DNA from: Strongylocentrotus droebachiensis
Taxonomy: Eukaryota > Echinodermata > Echinoidea > Camarodonta > Strongylocentrotidae
Reading direction: 5' to 3'
Assembly (NCBI GenBank): GCA_035222895.1
Contig: JAVYIG010001611.1
Location: forward strand, 124,001-188,000
DNA length: 64,000 nt
The stretch's first letter is position 1. Every line of letters begins with the position of its first letter. Shown here in pieces: positions 12,501-18,321 of this stretch. The notes under the pieces were generated by a model that did not search any database, was not told the origin of the DNA, and worked only from the letters and a program-made list of their open reading frames with translations. The position numbers and the translations under genes were made by a program.

Positions 12501-15500
12501 AGATGCTGGAATGCTAACATGGATTTGCAATATGTTTCAAATGTATTTGCCTGTGTTTCTTATGTTGTATCTTACATGTCAAAAGCTGAAAGAGAGGTGG
12601 GAATGCTGTTGAGTCATACACTATCAGAAATAAAAGAAGGGAATAATGATGCAAAGCAAAGCATGAAAAAACTTGGTCAGGCGTATATGCATAACCGTGA
12701 GGTATCAGCACAGGAAAGTGTCTATCGTGTTTGCACTCTGAAACTAAAGGAATGTTCAAGGAAAGTTGAATATATACCTGCTGGACCTAACCCTATCCGA
12801 ATTTCTTTACCTCTTAAAATAATACAAAACCGAACAGATGATGACGAGGAGAATATTTGGATGACAAGCAAGGTTGACAGATACAAAGCTCGACCAGATG
12901 GTTCCAAATTTGACAATTTGTGTCTTGCTTCCTTTTGTTCTGAATACAGAATTTTAACAACTTCTCAAATGGACGCATCACGTTGTAAAAAAAACATAAA
13001 TGTATTTGAATTAAAAGAAAATCTAGGATACATTCAGAAAAGAACACGGTCGGGTGATGCAGTTGTACGATATCCCCGGTTTAATCCTAAAATATCGCCT
13101 GAAAATTACAATTTAAGCCTATTGCAACTGTTCCTGCCGTATCGCACACAAGAGCAATTAAAGCCTCCAGGTTTCGAGACCTATGAACATTTCATCCAAA
13201 GAGGTTATGTAAACATATCTGGGGAAAAACTGGAAAAAGTGAGCTCGATTGTAGGTAAAAACCGTGACAAATTTGAAAAGAATGCCGATGCCATTGACGA
13301 AGCAAAAGAGTTTTTGGGCAAAATTGGACCACAAGAAAATGCTTGGGCTCTTTTATGTCCTGAAACTGAAGCGGAAAGACTTGAATATCCCAAAGAAGAT
13401 GTAGACATTGAAGATTTTGAGGCCGATCGTGATATTCCTGATTTAAAATCTACCAAAACAAAAGATGACCATAGTGTTGAACTTCGATCTTCAAAAATTT
13501 CTAAACATAAAGGACATTCTTTGATCAGAACCTTGAATGAAAAGCAAAAAATGGTTTTTTACAACATAAGACAATGGTGTCTTAACAAAGTAAATGGAGA
13601 AAAGAGTGAACCATTTCATATCTTAGTTACTGGTGGTGCGGGGACTGGAAAGAGTCATTTAGTAAAATGTATCTATTATGAAGGAACACGAATTCTAGGC
13701 CGAATGTTGCATAACCCAGATGATATACCGATACTTAAGATTGCGCCAACTGGTGTAGCTGCATTCAACATTAACGGTTTTACCATACACAGTGCACTCT
13801 CTATTCCAATTAATATACAATTACCTTACCAGCCTTTAAGTGAAGAGAAAATAAGCGCGCTTCGAAAAAAACTGGCGCACATACAAGTTATAATCATAGA
13901 CGAAATATCAATGGTACATCAAAAGTTAATGTGTTATATCCATGGCCGCCTAAGACAAATCAAACAATCACGAAATCAAATGCCTTTTGGTGGTATCTCT
14001 GTTATAGCTGTTGGCGACTTTTATCAACTACCTCCTGTTTTTGGTACGCCCTTATATAAAGACACTCTTGAAGGTGCAATATGGATAGATAATTTCAAAA
14101 AAGTTGTGCTTGACGATATAATGAGGCAAAAAGATGATTCAAAATTTGCACTCCTTTTAAATAAATTACGTGTAAAATCCAAAGAGGATAAACTGTGTGA
14201 TGAAGATAAAAAAACACTTCAATCCCGTGAAACAGGCGAAGTTTGTGAAGATGTTCTCCATATCTATTCCACTAACAAACAAGTACAAGACTGGAACAAA
14301 CAGGTGTTACATACAAAATGCACAGGTATCGTTTGTATTTTGGCTGAAGACACCCTAAATACGTCAAAGGATAGGTCTATAGTACGTGACAAGCCATTAG
14401 CAACATTAAAAAGTTCATTAGCACCTTACTTATGGATTGCAGTTAAAGCAAGGGTAATGTTGACGAAGAACATTGACGTTGAAAAAGGCTTAACCAACGG
14501 ATGTTTTGGAGATGTGGTCGAGATAGTGATGGACAGCACAAACTCTAAACCAGTGTGTATCAAAGTGGAATTTGACAAATCTGATATTGGTATTTATTCT
14601 ATTGAAAAGCATCAAGAATCGGATAAAAAACATGTTAGGCATCAATTCCCTCTGAAACTTGCATATGCATGCACAATTCACAAAGTACAAGGTATGTCAT
14701 TAGACAAAGCTGTTGTCTCGTTGAAAAACATGTTTGAATATGGCCAAGCTTATGTCGGTCTAAGTCGTGTTACATCATTATCGGGACTCGTTGTTCAAGA
14801 CTTTCATGAAGATCGTATATACTGTAACCCTGAAATAAAAGCAAGCCTTGAAAATATGCATTCATTCATACAAGCACCTATAGCTTCTGATGTTAGTCAT
14901 CACACCATTTCTATAATTCTCCACAATATACAAGGATTAAAACAGCATTATAGGGATTTGAAATGCAATACTGACTTCTCCAATGCAGATGTGATATGTT
15001 TGACAGAAACATGGCTTAATAACGAAGATGACATAATTGATACACTTTTAGATGACTTTAAATTCTATCATCAGCCGAGGTATCTTTCATATTGTGCTAC
15101 CAGTCAACTTAGAGAGCAGTCCCATGGGGGTGTTGCAATGTACATTAAAAACAAGTTTTCAAGTAGATTGGACATAGCTGTCGAAAACCTGGAATCTATG
15201 GCAATTATCATAACCAATCCCGTCTCTTTCGTTATTTCAGTTATATATCGACCACCATCATACAGCATAAAACAGTTTTGTGAATGTTTACTCAATTATC
15301 TCAATGAATTGCACAAAATAAGTACAAGATGCATAGTGATGGGTGATTTTAACGAAGATTTAATGAAACACAATTCGCAGGTAAACAGAGTAATGTGTGG
15401 TAATGGTTACAAACAGTATGTTTCAAAACCCACGACAGAGAATGGAACATTAATCGATCATGTTTACAGCAAAGGATTAGATATATTAGACTCAGACGTG

Positions 15501-15548
15501 ATACCTATCTATTACAGTTATCACGAAGCTATTAGGATTACATTGTAA
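3564..15548 (+). CDS. Helitron polyprotein: PHD - C76-like - OTU - C76-like - OTU - Rep - PIF1 helicase - EEP endonuclease (3,994 aa)
   Basis: This protein should nick, unwind and strand-transfer the element by rolling-circle replication. Domains in order by residue: PHD-like finger 23-71; C76-like protease 1 ~333-501; OTU 1 ~766-900; C76-like protease 2 ~1095-1300; two 119-residue repeats 1329-1566; OTU 2 ~1706-1840; basic 15-20-residue repeats ~2030-2160; DUF6570-like Zn region ~2222-2400; two acidic 54-residue repeats 2421-2528; HUH Rep ~2576-3012 (H2813-V-H2815; Y3000 and Y3004); PIF1-like helicase 3324-3758 (Walker A GGAGTGKS 3357-3364, Walker B D3446-E3447); EEP nuclease ~3778-3994 (E3815, D3928-F-N3930, H3987). 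The ATG has A at -3 and lies just upstream of the PHD finger. No frameshift or internal stop was seen. Length exceeds typical Helitron Rep-Hel proteins because of the duplicated N-terminal half. Confidence 0.93.
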   Translation: MLEKDTSLVPDGNTCIMKGNVDCCVCGLDIQDNENKTTCETCLYHYHVPCMGLPSAKELTNAQVVWICCYCGNNNLSKRLYDQFGIPIDENMYENLTMDDLTKDIKDNDHAAQPTRGRDKRNKSSSSGKRHIPRGKKRLLSPNQSTTKKRKSGECQNSNRIGDNDCHSCTSDIKTTFTKNIFREATNDRTDGTADDSAEIWGTVKTRRPKPLNDKNVCRKATNANIDTYSSTDKVKGREKGVTYIGKAMAYLYTKSSRKKVKSHLKQSQNGCNKDLINDKTEKNITTNENDLDNVKSGKHSTKENEENNSNRVFVKSLSTPVKENEQQSQITSDHCYQIGVMATLFSKINDMSKWTSSDLDTIVTCAKDADIPGDPRESTNNRSGKIIHAFDKCFELEICESHTGPLIQEHTETNVPSGKVPLINALEDALDTHRKSDGCLVEFNEHTFVIMPHTTGYYIFDTHAQKEIGGRHMLMHTITWTGAYAFCLQLAHITNLPTSEPYKLIQVKVHDPHQNSISQCPKDTNKDVVTETVQKNTHASKSKVIEEEGKACNIAPKCPKHLSSETSNKNEEKSTSDSPMINITTESNDEEHVIADDKSNHPQRKEGKGKSVINTFKKQSDDTAFESTFNRSNERQKWNILENETDLISDSMKITQTSHKCISGSRNKAESSQVLSLDLTLDEPNVTEISTTKKENDVTRMATGIFHEDSDDLIILGEIQQSVLHFSPVNEMKKKDYCSKLNIHEITPTSNIETQTCQPIGHPCAIKHITGDGNCFFRAISFCVSGNENNHLLVRKAIVVHLLKNKNTFENRLRDGYVNVSNYVTKSKVFQNGTWATEMEIIVLANLIETDIYIYDEQSFKWSIFSGKDVQLGKVTSDNGIYLRHTQGIHYDVVLSSVQSFQPNNPNEQHNGTEKENTLAFDAPQYQEKCATSTPQCPKELSKMASKNDGDNVSTPANDSETGQTPTKSIYVVSVTDESEKKTGSSVASEVSMLIAQNTLNEGETYERIGRKQTSKTNKVEKAYKQKCHESCTINDSSQFQKEIRAEYHIPPISYENGSSSERIQTIDQNTTGTKVNLQKKIIAQGTFNQGHPRFGSSSGKQCVCNSLIAVLNSKSKKANQWKSCDLDRILTIGDNLYTNIRRSTSVTTDYLAMNQLPTELDGYDDWNDYFTIVYHETILGQLYDVQLHNKELGFVTLEHAFEQQLCKNCDAHFVTFANNTFVVITGHEGYYIFDSHSRSNRGFISENGYSILLHTPSWQGVYKHCMTLAKTLGCQMNHYFEVTGVSVQAVSGKNETLTGFPILQGIPTSSSTQYSTTSQCSSHSNEKKRQYEAPSLNHNRNPKKDHIIELSQETTVDLHQTKPKPELLDVHDYNGQLFALKNVRVVLEKLQEAEFGDHCFAIKTEETVSIDSFVDENLKHSQMEDEKTKKKITSVEEDAKAKSFEKKRQYEAPSLIHNRNPKKDHIIELTQDSSDVVHKTSNPNPKLLDVHVYNGQLLSLKNVRVKLRKLQETKFGDHCFANKTEGTVSIDSSVDENIKHSQMEDGKTKGKITSVEDDAKAKSFESVSKKSNTKRKWDKLENGAQFSSDRKKLKRTSQRNISRKHIYQAESIQEMPDSKLNEPKVTARGSAKIEKDVIKINTVLYNIDSDDLIVLEEIQQTVLYFAPLNKMKKNESCTKLNILDITPSSNNGAERCTPIEHPCTIKHIMGDGNCFFRAISFCLSGNENNHLLVRKAIVVHLLKNKNKFETRLRNGFAHVPDYVTKSKVFQSGTWATEMELMVLANLIETDIYIYDEQSFKWSIFSGKDVQLGKVTSDKGIYLRHTQRIHYDVVLSVQTSQSNIPHRIYKNKQEKEPNMNPEGTKKKRKKKTSYVQRNKQSREIMRQKRATANEDTSIKNIKKTEKRLEDTIARKTRRANAMRVRYANDIAYKTQQNLRAKVAQHQKYHEGHFVEINKDTNGKLRQNKPHRCGESFRDMRLHAMKEKYHSDLMYKTRKIKIVKDKYLANVKFRDKVKSTSRIRYKNPQFKDEIKANMNKYNKKRYANPYFREQHKASIKKRYANPHFRQQHKATIKKRYANPHFRQQHKAAMGKVMRRRYANPHFRQQHKAAMGNVMKRRYANPHFRQQHKASISKRYANPNFRHQHKALMKCVSKKNYSNTEFKQKRSMSLKMKYLRIDKYRLNVLKRNLKRTELKKLEMSAFHNVLKRFRQITSGGPEYVCSVCLKLLFESQVIKCIKSKYMDTSCISDKYLHVCNPQCTLICEIAKSARSFLWICFTCDSKLRAGKVPAEANINNLQLHDIPEEIAQLNNLEQHLIGLHIPFMKLMALPKGAQNGVHGPVVCVPSNTYGTVDMLPRPETEDQTIRVKLKRKLSYKSYYKYKYVNKSKVLNALQYLKDNNKWYVDVTIDNDWENSFSQNVDSHEDDDEVEDSAIDEKSCPTSSEKTSEVLDHTLPKVPNPEENNPIDSLHGQNVDSHEDDDEVEDSAIDEKSCPTSSEKTSEVLDHILPKVPNPEENNPIDSLHGQPVLKGDVEDDSEERLCGIQLNTCLQPANIGQDILDQCFDEILCCAPCEGNSPVSILKDESNEAKCFPSLFPKGQPTFHDGRSVKITLGRYLHNRLMHVDSRFAQNTDYIFYAQYIYEMQQVLSQVSIALRQSSNRKDDSTLITASDLKNADKVYDILKADKGYRFLKQIRGTPPYWQNAQKDVLGMVRQLGKPTWFGSFSSADMRWPEIMNTLLRQSGDARKIDDLDWADKCNLLKSNPVTVARMFDYRFQTFLKKVILSPSKPIGNVIDYFYRIEFQQRGSPHVHILIWIENAPILGVDKDEYVVQFIDKYISCEKPTEKEDPELHEIVSHVQSHSKKHSKSCKKKGTTCRFNFPKPISKRTFISKPAEGNEDKDIETDQKNAKELLESVKIELANETNYKSTTALFGKLGITQKQFENAYAELASQESIILKRKPQDVWINQFNPHLLRCWNANMDLQYVSNVFACVSYVVSYMSKAEREVGMLLSHTLSEIKEGNNDAKQSMKKLGQAYMHNREVSAQESVYRVCTLKLKECSRKVEYIPAGPNPIRISLPLKIIQNRTDDDEENIWMTSKVDRYKARPDGSKFDNLCLASFCSEYRILTTSQMDASRCKKNINVFELKENLGYIQKRTRSGDAVVRYPRFNPKISPENYNLSLLQLFLPYRTQEQLKPPGFETYEHFIQRGYVNISGEKLEKVSSIVGKNRDKFEKNADAIDEAKEFLGKIGPQENAWALLCPETEAERLEYPKEDVDIEDFEADRDIPDLKSTKTKDDHSVELRSSKISKHKGHSLIRTLNEKQKMVFYNIRQWCLNKVNGEKSEPFHILVTGGAGTGKSHLVKCIYYEGTRILGRMLHNPDDIPILKIAPTGVAAFNINGFTIHSALSIPINIQLPYQPLSEEKISALRKKLAHIQVIIIDEISMVHQKLMCYIHGRLRQIKQSRNQMPFGGISVIAVGDFYQLPPVFGTPLYKDTLEGAIWIDNFKKVVLDDIMRQKDDSKFALLLNKLRVKSKEDKLCDEDKKTLQSRETGEVCEDVLHIYSTNKQVQDWNKQVLHTKCTGIVCILAEDTLNTSKDRSIVRDKPLATLKSSLAPYLWIAVKARVMLTKNIDVEKGLTNGCFGDVVEIVMDSTNSKPVCIKVEFDKSDIGIYSIEKHQESDKKHVRHQFPLKLAYACTIHKVQGMSLDKAVVSLKNMFEYGQAYVGLSRVTSLSGLVVQDFHEDRIYCNPEIKASLENMHSFIQAPIASDVSHHTISIILHNIQGLKQHYRDLKCNTDFSNADVICLTETWLNNEDDIIDTLLDDFKFYHQPRYLSYCATSQLREQSHGGVAMYIKNKFSSRLDIAVENLESMAIIITNPVSFVISVIYRPPSYSIKQFCECLLNYLNELHKISTRCIVMGDFNEDLMKHNSQVNRVMCGNGYKQYVSKPTTENGTLIDHVYSKGLDILDSDVIPIYYSYHEAIRITL
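3630..3776 (+). other. PHD-like zinc finger (residues 23-71)
   Basis: Cysteines and histidine follow the C4HC3 order: C23-x2-C26, C39-x2-C42, H47-x2-C50, C68-x2-C71, with a tryptophan (W66) two residues before the last CxxC pair as is common in PHD fingers. PHD fingers often read histone tails, so it might guide chromatin targeting. That role is inference. Confidence 0.75.
4560..5066 (+). other. C76-like (herpes tegument N-like) cysteine protease domain, copy 1, divergent
   Basis: This aligns by eye with copy 2: a cysteine (C336) at the head, a KWTSSDLD segment, then YYIFDTHAQ with D462 and H464, and a hydrophobic C-terminal helix. Where copy 2 has Gln before the cysteine, this copy has His (HC instead of QC). 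It also lacks most of the middle segment. The Cys/Asp/His set remains, so activity cannot be excluded, but the copy looks degenerate. The family name rests on motif resemblance only. Confidence 0.5.
5859..6263 (+). other. OTU-type deubiquitinase domain, copy 1
   Basis: The canonical OTU signature is present: GDGNCFFRAIS with D773 and C776, the WATEMEI stretch, and a C-terminal IHYDVV with H891. These are the Asp, Cys and His of OTU cysteine proteases, so the domain should be catalytically competent. OTU domains are known in several Helitron and Helentron proteins, where their target is unknown. At nucleotide level it is roughly 90% identical by eye to copy 2, 2,820 bp downstream. Confidence 0.88.
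6846..7463 (+). other. C76-like (herpes tegument N-like) cysteine protease domain, copy 2
   Basis: GKQCVCNSLIAV places Q1103 directly before C1104. Then come WKSCDLDRIL, GDNLY, LPTEL, VVITGHEGYYIFDSHSR with D1236 and H1238, and a SILLHTPSW strand. The Q-C ... D-x-H order matches the catalytic layout of the peptidase C76 deubiquitinase family, best known at the N terminus of herpesvirus large tegument proteins. Here it sits in a transposon protein. A distant OTU or other papain-fold relative would be an alternative. No search could be run. Confidence 0.6.
7548..8261 (+). repeat. Two 119-residue direct repeats in the polyprotein
   Basis: KKRQYEAPSL begins at residues 1329 and 1448, a period of exactly 119 codons (357 bp). 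Shared blocks include NRNPKKDHIIEL, LLDVH-YNGQL, LKNVRV and HSQMEDxKTK. The repeat keeps the frame. It is charged and shows no recognised domain, so it is probably a linker expanded by tandem duplication. Confidence 0.9.
8679..9083 (+). other. OTU-type deubiquitinase domain, copy 2
   Basis: GDGNCFFRAIS recurs with D1713 and C1716, and IHYDVV with H1831, all 940 codons after copy 1. The flanking ~140 residues (IDSDDLIVLEEIQQ ... GDGNC) also match the lead-in of copy 1, so the duplicated block is larger than the OTU fold. All catalytic residues are intact in both copies. Confidence 0.88.
9651..10041 (+). repeat. Basic short tandem repeats, consensus KKRYANPHFRQQHKA
   Basis: Six clear units and at least two degenerate ones at the edges, 15-20 residues each, occur at about residues 2030-2160. 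The spacer between units varies (IK, MGKVMR, MGNVMK, IS). The strongly positive, probably helical repeats would suit nucleic-acid binding; that is inference. Near-identical DNA units indicate recent expansion. Confidence 0.9.
10227..10763 (+). other. DUF6570-like Zn-binding region before the Rep domain
   Basis: CSVC (C2224, C2227) and ICFTC (C2279, C2282) bracket a short region. They are followed by KLRAGKVPAEANINNLQL, then IPEEIAQLNNLEQHLIGL and IPFMKLMALPKGAQNGVHGP. This wording is characteristic of the region preceding the Helitron-like N domain in animal Helitron helicases. It probably forms a zinc-stabilised module. Named from memory of the family; no profile search was run. Confidence 0.7.
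10824..11147 (+). repeat. Two acidic 54-residue tandem repeats
   Basis: QNVDSHEDDDEVEDSAIDEK begins at residues 2421 and 2475 (162-bp period). The two DNA copies are almost identical, so the duplication is recent. The segment is acidic, sits between the Zn region and the Rep domain, and is probably a disordered linker. Confidence 0.92.
11290..12600 (+). other. Helitron Rep: HUH/Y2 rolling-circle nickase
   Basis: The region opens with a Helitron-like N-domain pattern (GRYLHNRLMHVDSRFAQ, DYIFYAQYI), followed by WFGSFSSADMRWPEI. The metal-binding HUH motif is SPHVHIL (H2813, H2815). The nucleophile motif is SYVVSYMSK, with two tyrosines four apart (Y3000, Y3004). In the family this domain nicks donor and target DNA and forms 5'-phosphotyrosine links. 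All key residues are present. Confidence 0.9.
13533..14838 (+). other. PIF1-family superfamily-1B helicase domain
   Basis: Walker A is GGAGTGKS (residues 3357-3364). Next come APTGVAAFNINGFTIHS, Walker B IIIDEISMV (D3446, E3447), VGDFYQLPPV, IHKVQGMSLDKAV, and the C-terminal YVGLSRVTSLSGL with the arginine finger region at R3735. These are the SF1B motifs of PIF1/RRM3-like Helitron helicases, giving 5'-3' ATP-driven unwinding. No motif appears broken. Confidence 0.93.
14895..15545 (+). other. C-terminal EEP-type (AP-endonuclease-like) nuclease
   Basis: Motifs in order: HNIQGL, LTETW (E3815), GGVAMYIK, IYRPPS, VMGDFNED (D3928, N3930), LIDHVYS, and a final SYHEAI (S3985-Y3986-H3987). This is the fold used by apurinic and CR1-type retrotransposon endonucleases and is a mark of Helentron elements. 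In place of the textbook final SDH, this copy has SYH. The catalytic His is kept and the Asp is not. Confidence 0.85.
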
Positions 15549-15595
15549 ATGTAATGTGAGGATATATGTGTTCATTTATTCAGTTTACCAATGAT

Positions 15596-16737
15596 GGAAC
15601 CCAATCTGTATTTTTTTGCGGATATATCGTGGATAAAAATATGTTTAAAAAAAAAAAATCCGTACAGCCAGAACCAGACATGCATTGTGCATCTGATTCA
15701 GAAACCGATTTTGTTTCTTCTAATTAGAGGTGTCAGTTTGAACCGATAGTAATTGGCTATAAAAGGAAAATGGTTGTTTTTATTAATTTCCCATATATAT
15801 TGTACACCTGGCTGCTGACGACGAGTACATTAAATTAATGTTATGCTGGAACCCAATCTGTAATTTATCGCGGATATATCGTGGATAAAAATATTTTGAA
15901 ATAGGATTTTTTTTTTAAATAAATAAAATCCGTACAGCCAGGACCAGACATGCATTGTGTATCTGGTTCAGAAACGGAATATTGTTTTTTTCTAATTGGT
16001 GGTGTCAGCTTTAAATGGGTATTATGCCCGATAGAAATTGCCTAAATAAGGAATAGGGTTGTTTTATTCATTTTCCTTAATTATTGCACCCTGGCTGCTG
16101 ATGACGAGTGCATAGGATTTAAAAAAAAAAAAAAAAATCCGTACAGCCAGGACCATACATGCATTGTGTTTCTGGTTCAGAAACGGAATAATGTTTTTTT
16201 CTACTTGGAGGTGTCAGCTTTAAATGGGTATAATGCCCGATAGAAATTGCCTAAATAAGGAATAGGGTTGTTTTATTCATTTTCCTTAATTATTGCACCC
16301 TGGCTGCTGATGACGAGTGCATAGGATTTAAAAAAAAAAAAAAAAAAATCCGTACAGCCAGGACCAGACATGCATTGTGTATCTGGTTCAGAAACGGAAT
16401 ATTGTTTTTTCCTACTTGGAGGTGTCAGCTTTAAATTGGTATTATGCCCGATAGAAATTGCCTAAATAAGGAATAGGGTTGATATATTCATTTCCCTTAG
16501 TTATTGCACCCTGGCAGCTGATGACGAGTGCATTAAATTAATATTATGATGGAACCCAATCTGTTATTAATCGCGGATATATCGTGGATCAGAAACGGTT
16601 TTTGTTTTTTCTAATTAGAGGTGTCAGCTTTAAATGGGTATTATGCCCGATAGAAATTTCCTAAATATGGAATATGGTTATTTTATTCATTTTGCTTAAT
16701 TATTGCACCCTGGCTGCTGATGACGATTGCATTATTT
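15596..16737 (+). repeat. Tandem ~210-270-bp repeats downstream of the Helitron ORF
   Basis: CCGTACAGCC recurs near 15660, 15929, 16139 and 16350, giving steps of about 269, 210 and 211 bp. GGAACCCAATCTG heads the longer units (15596, 15848, 16552). Each unit has a GGTGTCAGCTTTAAAT block and ends CTGGCTGCTGATGACGA. The unit carries opposed CAGCCAGG and CCTGGCTG arms, which could pair. Such minisatellites are common in the 3' parts of Helentron-type elements. I take this as the element's 3' region. Confidence 0.75.
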
Positions 16738-17394
16738 TCCAAGACAAAAATTCGACGTTTACAATTGTAACCCCCATTTGACTTTCACTACTCCTAGAGC
16801 TAAGCCTAAAGTAAACACTGGCGCTAGACAATGTAATCCCCCTGCCGAGACCTTGGCGAGGTGAGAGAGGGAGAGAGAGATAAGCATGATAGAGGGTGAG
16901 AGATAAGGGAGAAAGAGTGCTATTTTTTTACAATTAAAATTGTTGTTATATCTCCAATCATGGGTTATTTTGCTTCGTTTGAACTTTCATTATGGTCTTC
17001 ATCTAAATTATAAGTGACTTTTGGACACGAAAATATCTTAAAACAAATAAAGTATATATTTCCTACTTCTCATTTCCTTTTAGGCAGAGCCCCAGTAAGA
17101 GTTTGTTTACACTAGTATTACGTAAAATGATGAAGGGTCCAGCTGCAATCCAATATCAAAATCTCTCACGCAGAGCCTCAAGGCACTGTCTAAGTTTTTA
17201 ACGAGAGAAACGAAATTGGGGTAGTGATACATGGTGAAACTCCCATCAGAGATACATAGGTGCCTGTACTATATTAGTAGCTCTCTCAAAGTTCGAGAGA
17301 AACGAAATTGGGGTTTTGGTTCGTACCCCACCAGATTACATTGATTTTTGTGTTATAGTGATAGGGTATAGTTTTAACGAGAGCTTTTCGTAAT
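16738..17394. other. Spacer between Helitron and tandem array
   Basis: No gene is seen. It contains a short GA-rich tract (~16860-16918) and two copies of CGAGAGAAACGAAATTGGGG (about 17201 and 17300). The right edge of the Helitron may lie inside this stretch. Confidence 0.55.
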
Positions 17395-18321
17395 GAATAT
17401 TTACAGAGATACAATCCTTTTTTCATAAATATGCTGACTGCATAAATGCTTATTCGTATTTTGAGTTCGATCTAAAGACCATTATGATTTCATAAATATG
17501 ATGACGTCTTAATATGCAAATTCGTATTTTGAGTTTGAAGGACATTGTGATGACGTCAGAATATTTGTAATGGCCAAATGAGACATAAAATCATATCTCC
17601 GACTCATAAACTATCTAAATATGATGAAAAAAAATGGGGGTCCAGCTGGTGCATCCCAAAGAGCTACAATGGATTTTGTATAGGCATGTTTTTGCCCATA
17701 TATGCTATGTATTACAAGAGCTCGCACGCACGGAAATTTTTGTTAAACGGTCAATCATTCCCTTAATAATAGTAATAAAGAGGCATACATGGTATCAATT
17801 AGTTTGTAAAAAATATGTGGAATATTATGAAAGAAAAGAAAAATGGCGATTCCATGTTGTGTAATTGTTTTACGCGCGAAAACGCGCGCGCAAAACGCGC
17901 GCGCATGCGCTCGTGCGCGATTTTTTATAAAATGCTTAGAATGGCCTAAAACGTATGCAAAATGATTTTAAGACGATTTTGAGCATTTTCAAATTTTGCG
18001 CGCGCATCGACGCGCGGACGTACGCGCACGCGCGCGTTATTTGACCTGAAATTGACCGGACGTATATTGACCTCGTTCATGATAAATATGAATGAGAAAT
18101 AGCTTTTGGTTATGAAGATATGATCATGAGTTGATTTTCGTAAAATTTTACAAAATGGCGCCTAGATGACGTCATCAGTGAAGGACAATGTTGAAAACGT
18201 TATTGTGCCTTGTACATATGCCTTTACATATGTGTGCCAAATTTCAAGGCATTTGATCGAGGCATTTTTAAGTTATCTTGCTAACAAAAAAGTGGTTAGA
18301 AATAAGAAAAATATTTAATAA
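17395..18321 (-). repeat. Truncated, diverged leftmost array unit
   Basis: This matches the array body from its ACAGAGATACAAT block onward and contains an internal duplication of the ATATGC/ATTCGTATTTTGAG segment. The CTAG hairpin end is missing on the left. It is the oldest-looking copy, with many small differences. Confidence 0.75.

Larger units (their letters stand above)
2601..16737 (+). mobile_element. Autonomous Helitron (Helitron2/Helentron-like), approximate limits
   Basis: The element is defined by its single huge ORF, which combines the Helitron hallmark of an HUH/Y2 rolling-circle Rep and a PIF1-family helicase with OTU domains and a C-terminal EEP endonuclease. That last combination is known from Helentron/Helitron2 elements of animals. 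The limits given are the outer edges of element-like tandem repeats: ~450-bp repeats upstream of the ATG and ~210-270-bp repeats downstream of the stop. The true termini were not found, and neither a terminal hairpin nor a TT target site could be assigned. An uninterrupted 12-kb frame argues for a young, possibly active copy. It lies on the strand opposite the cadherin gene to its right. Confidence 0.8.
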
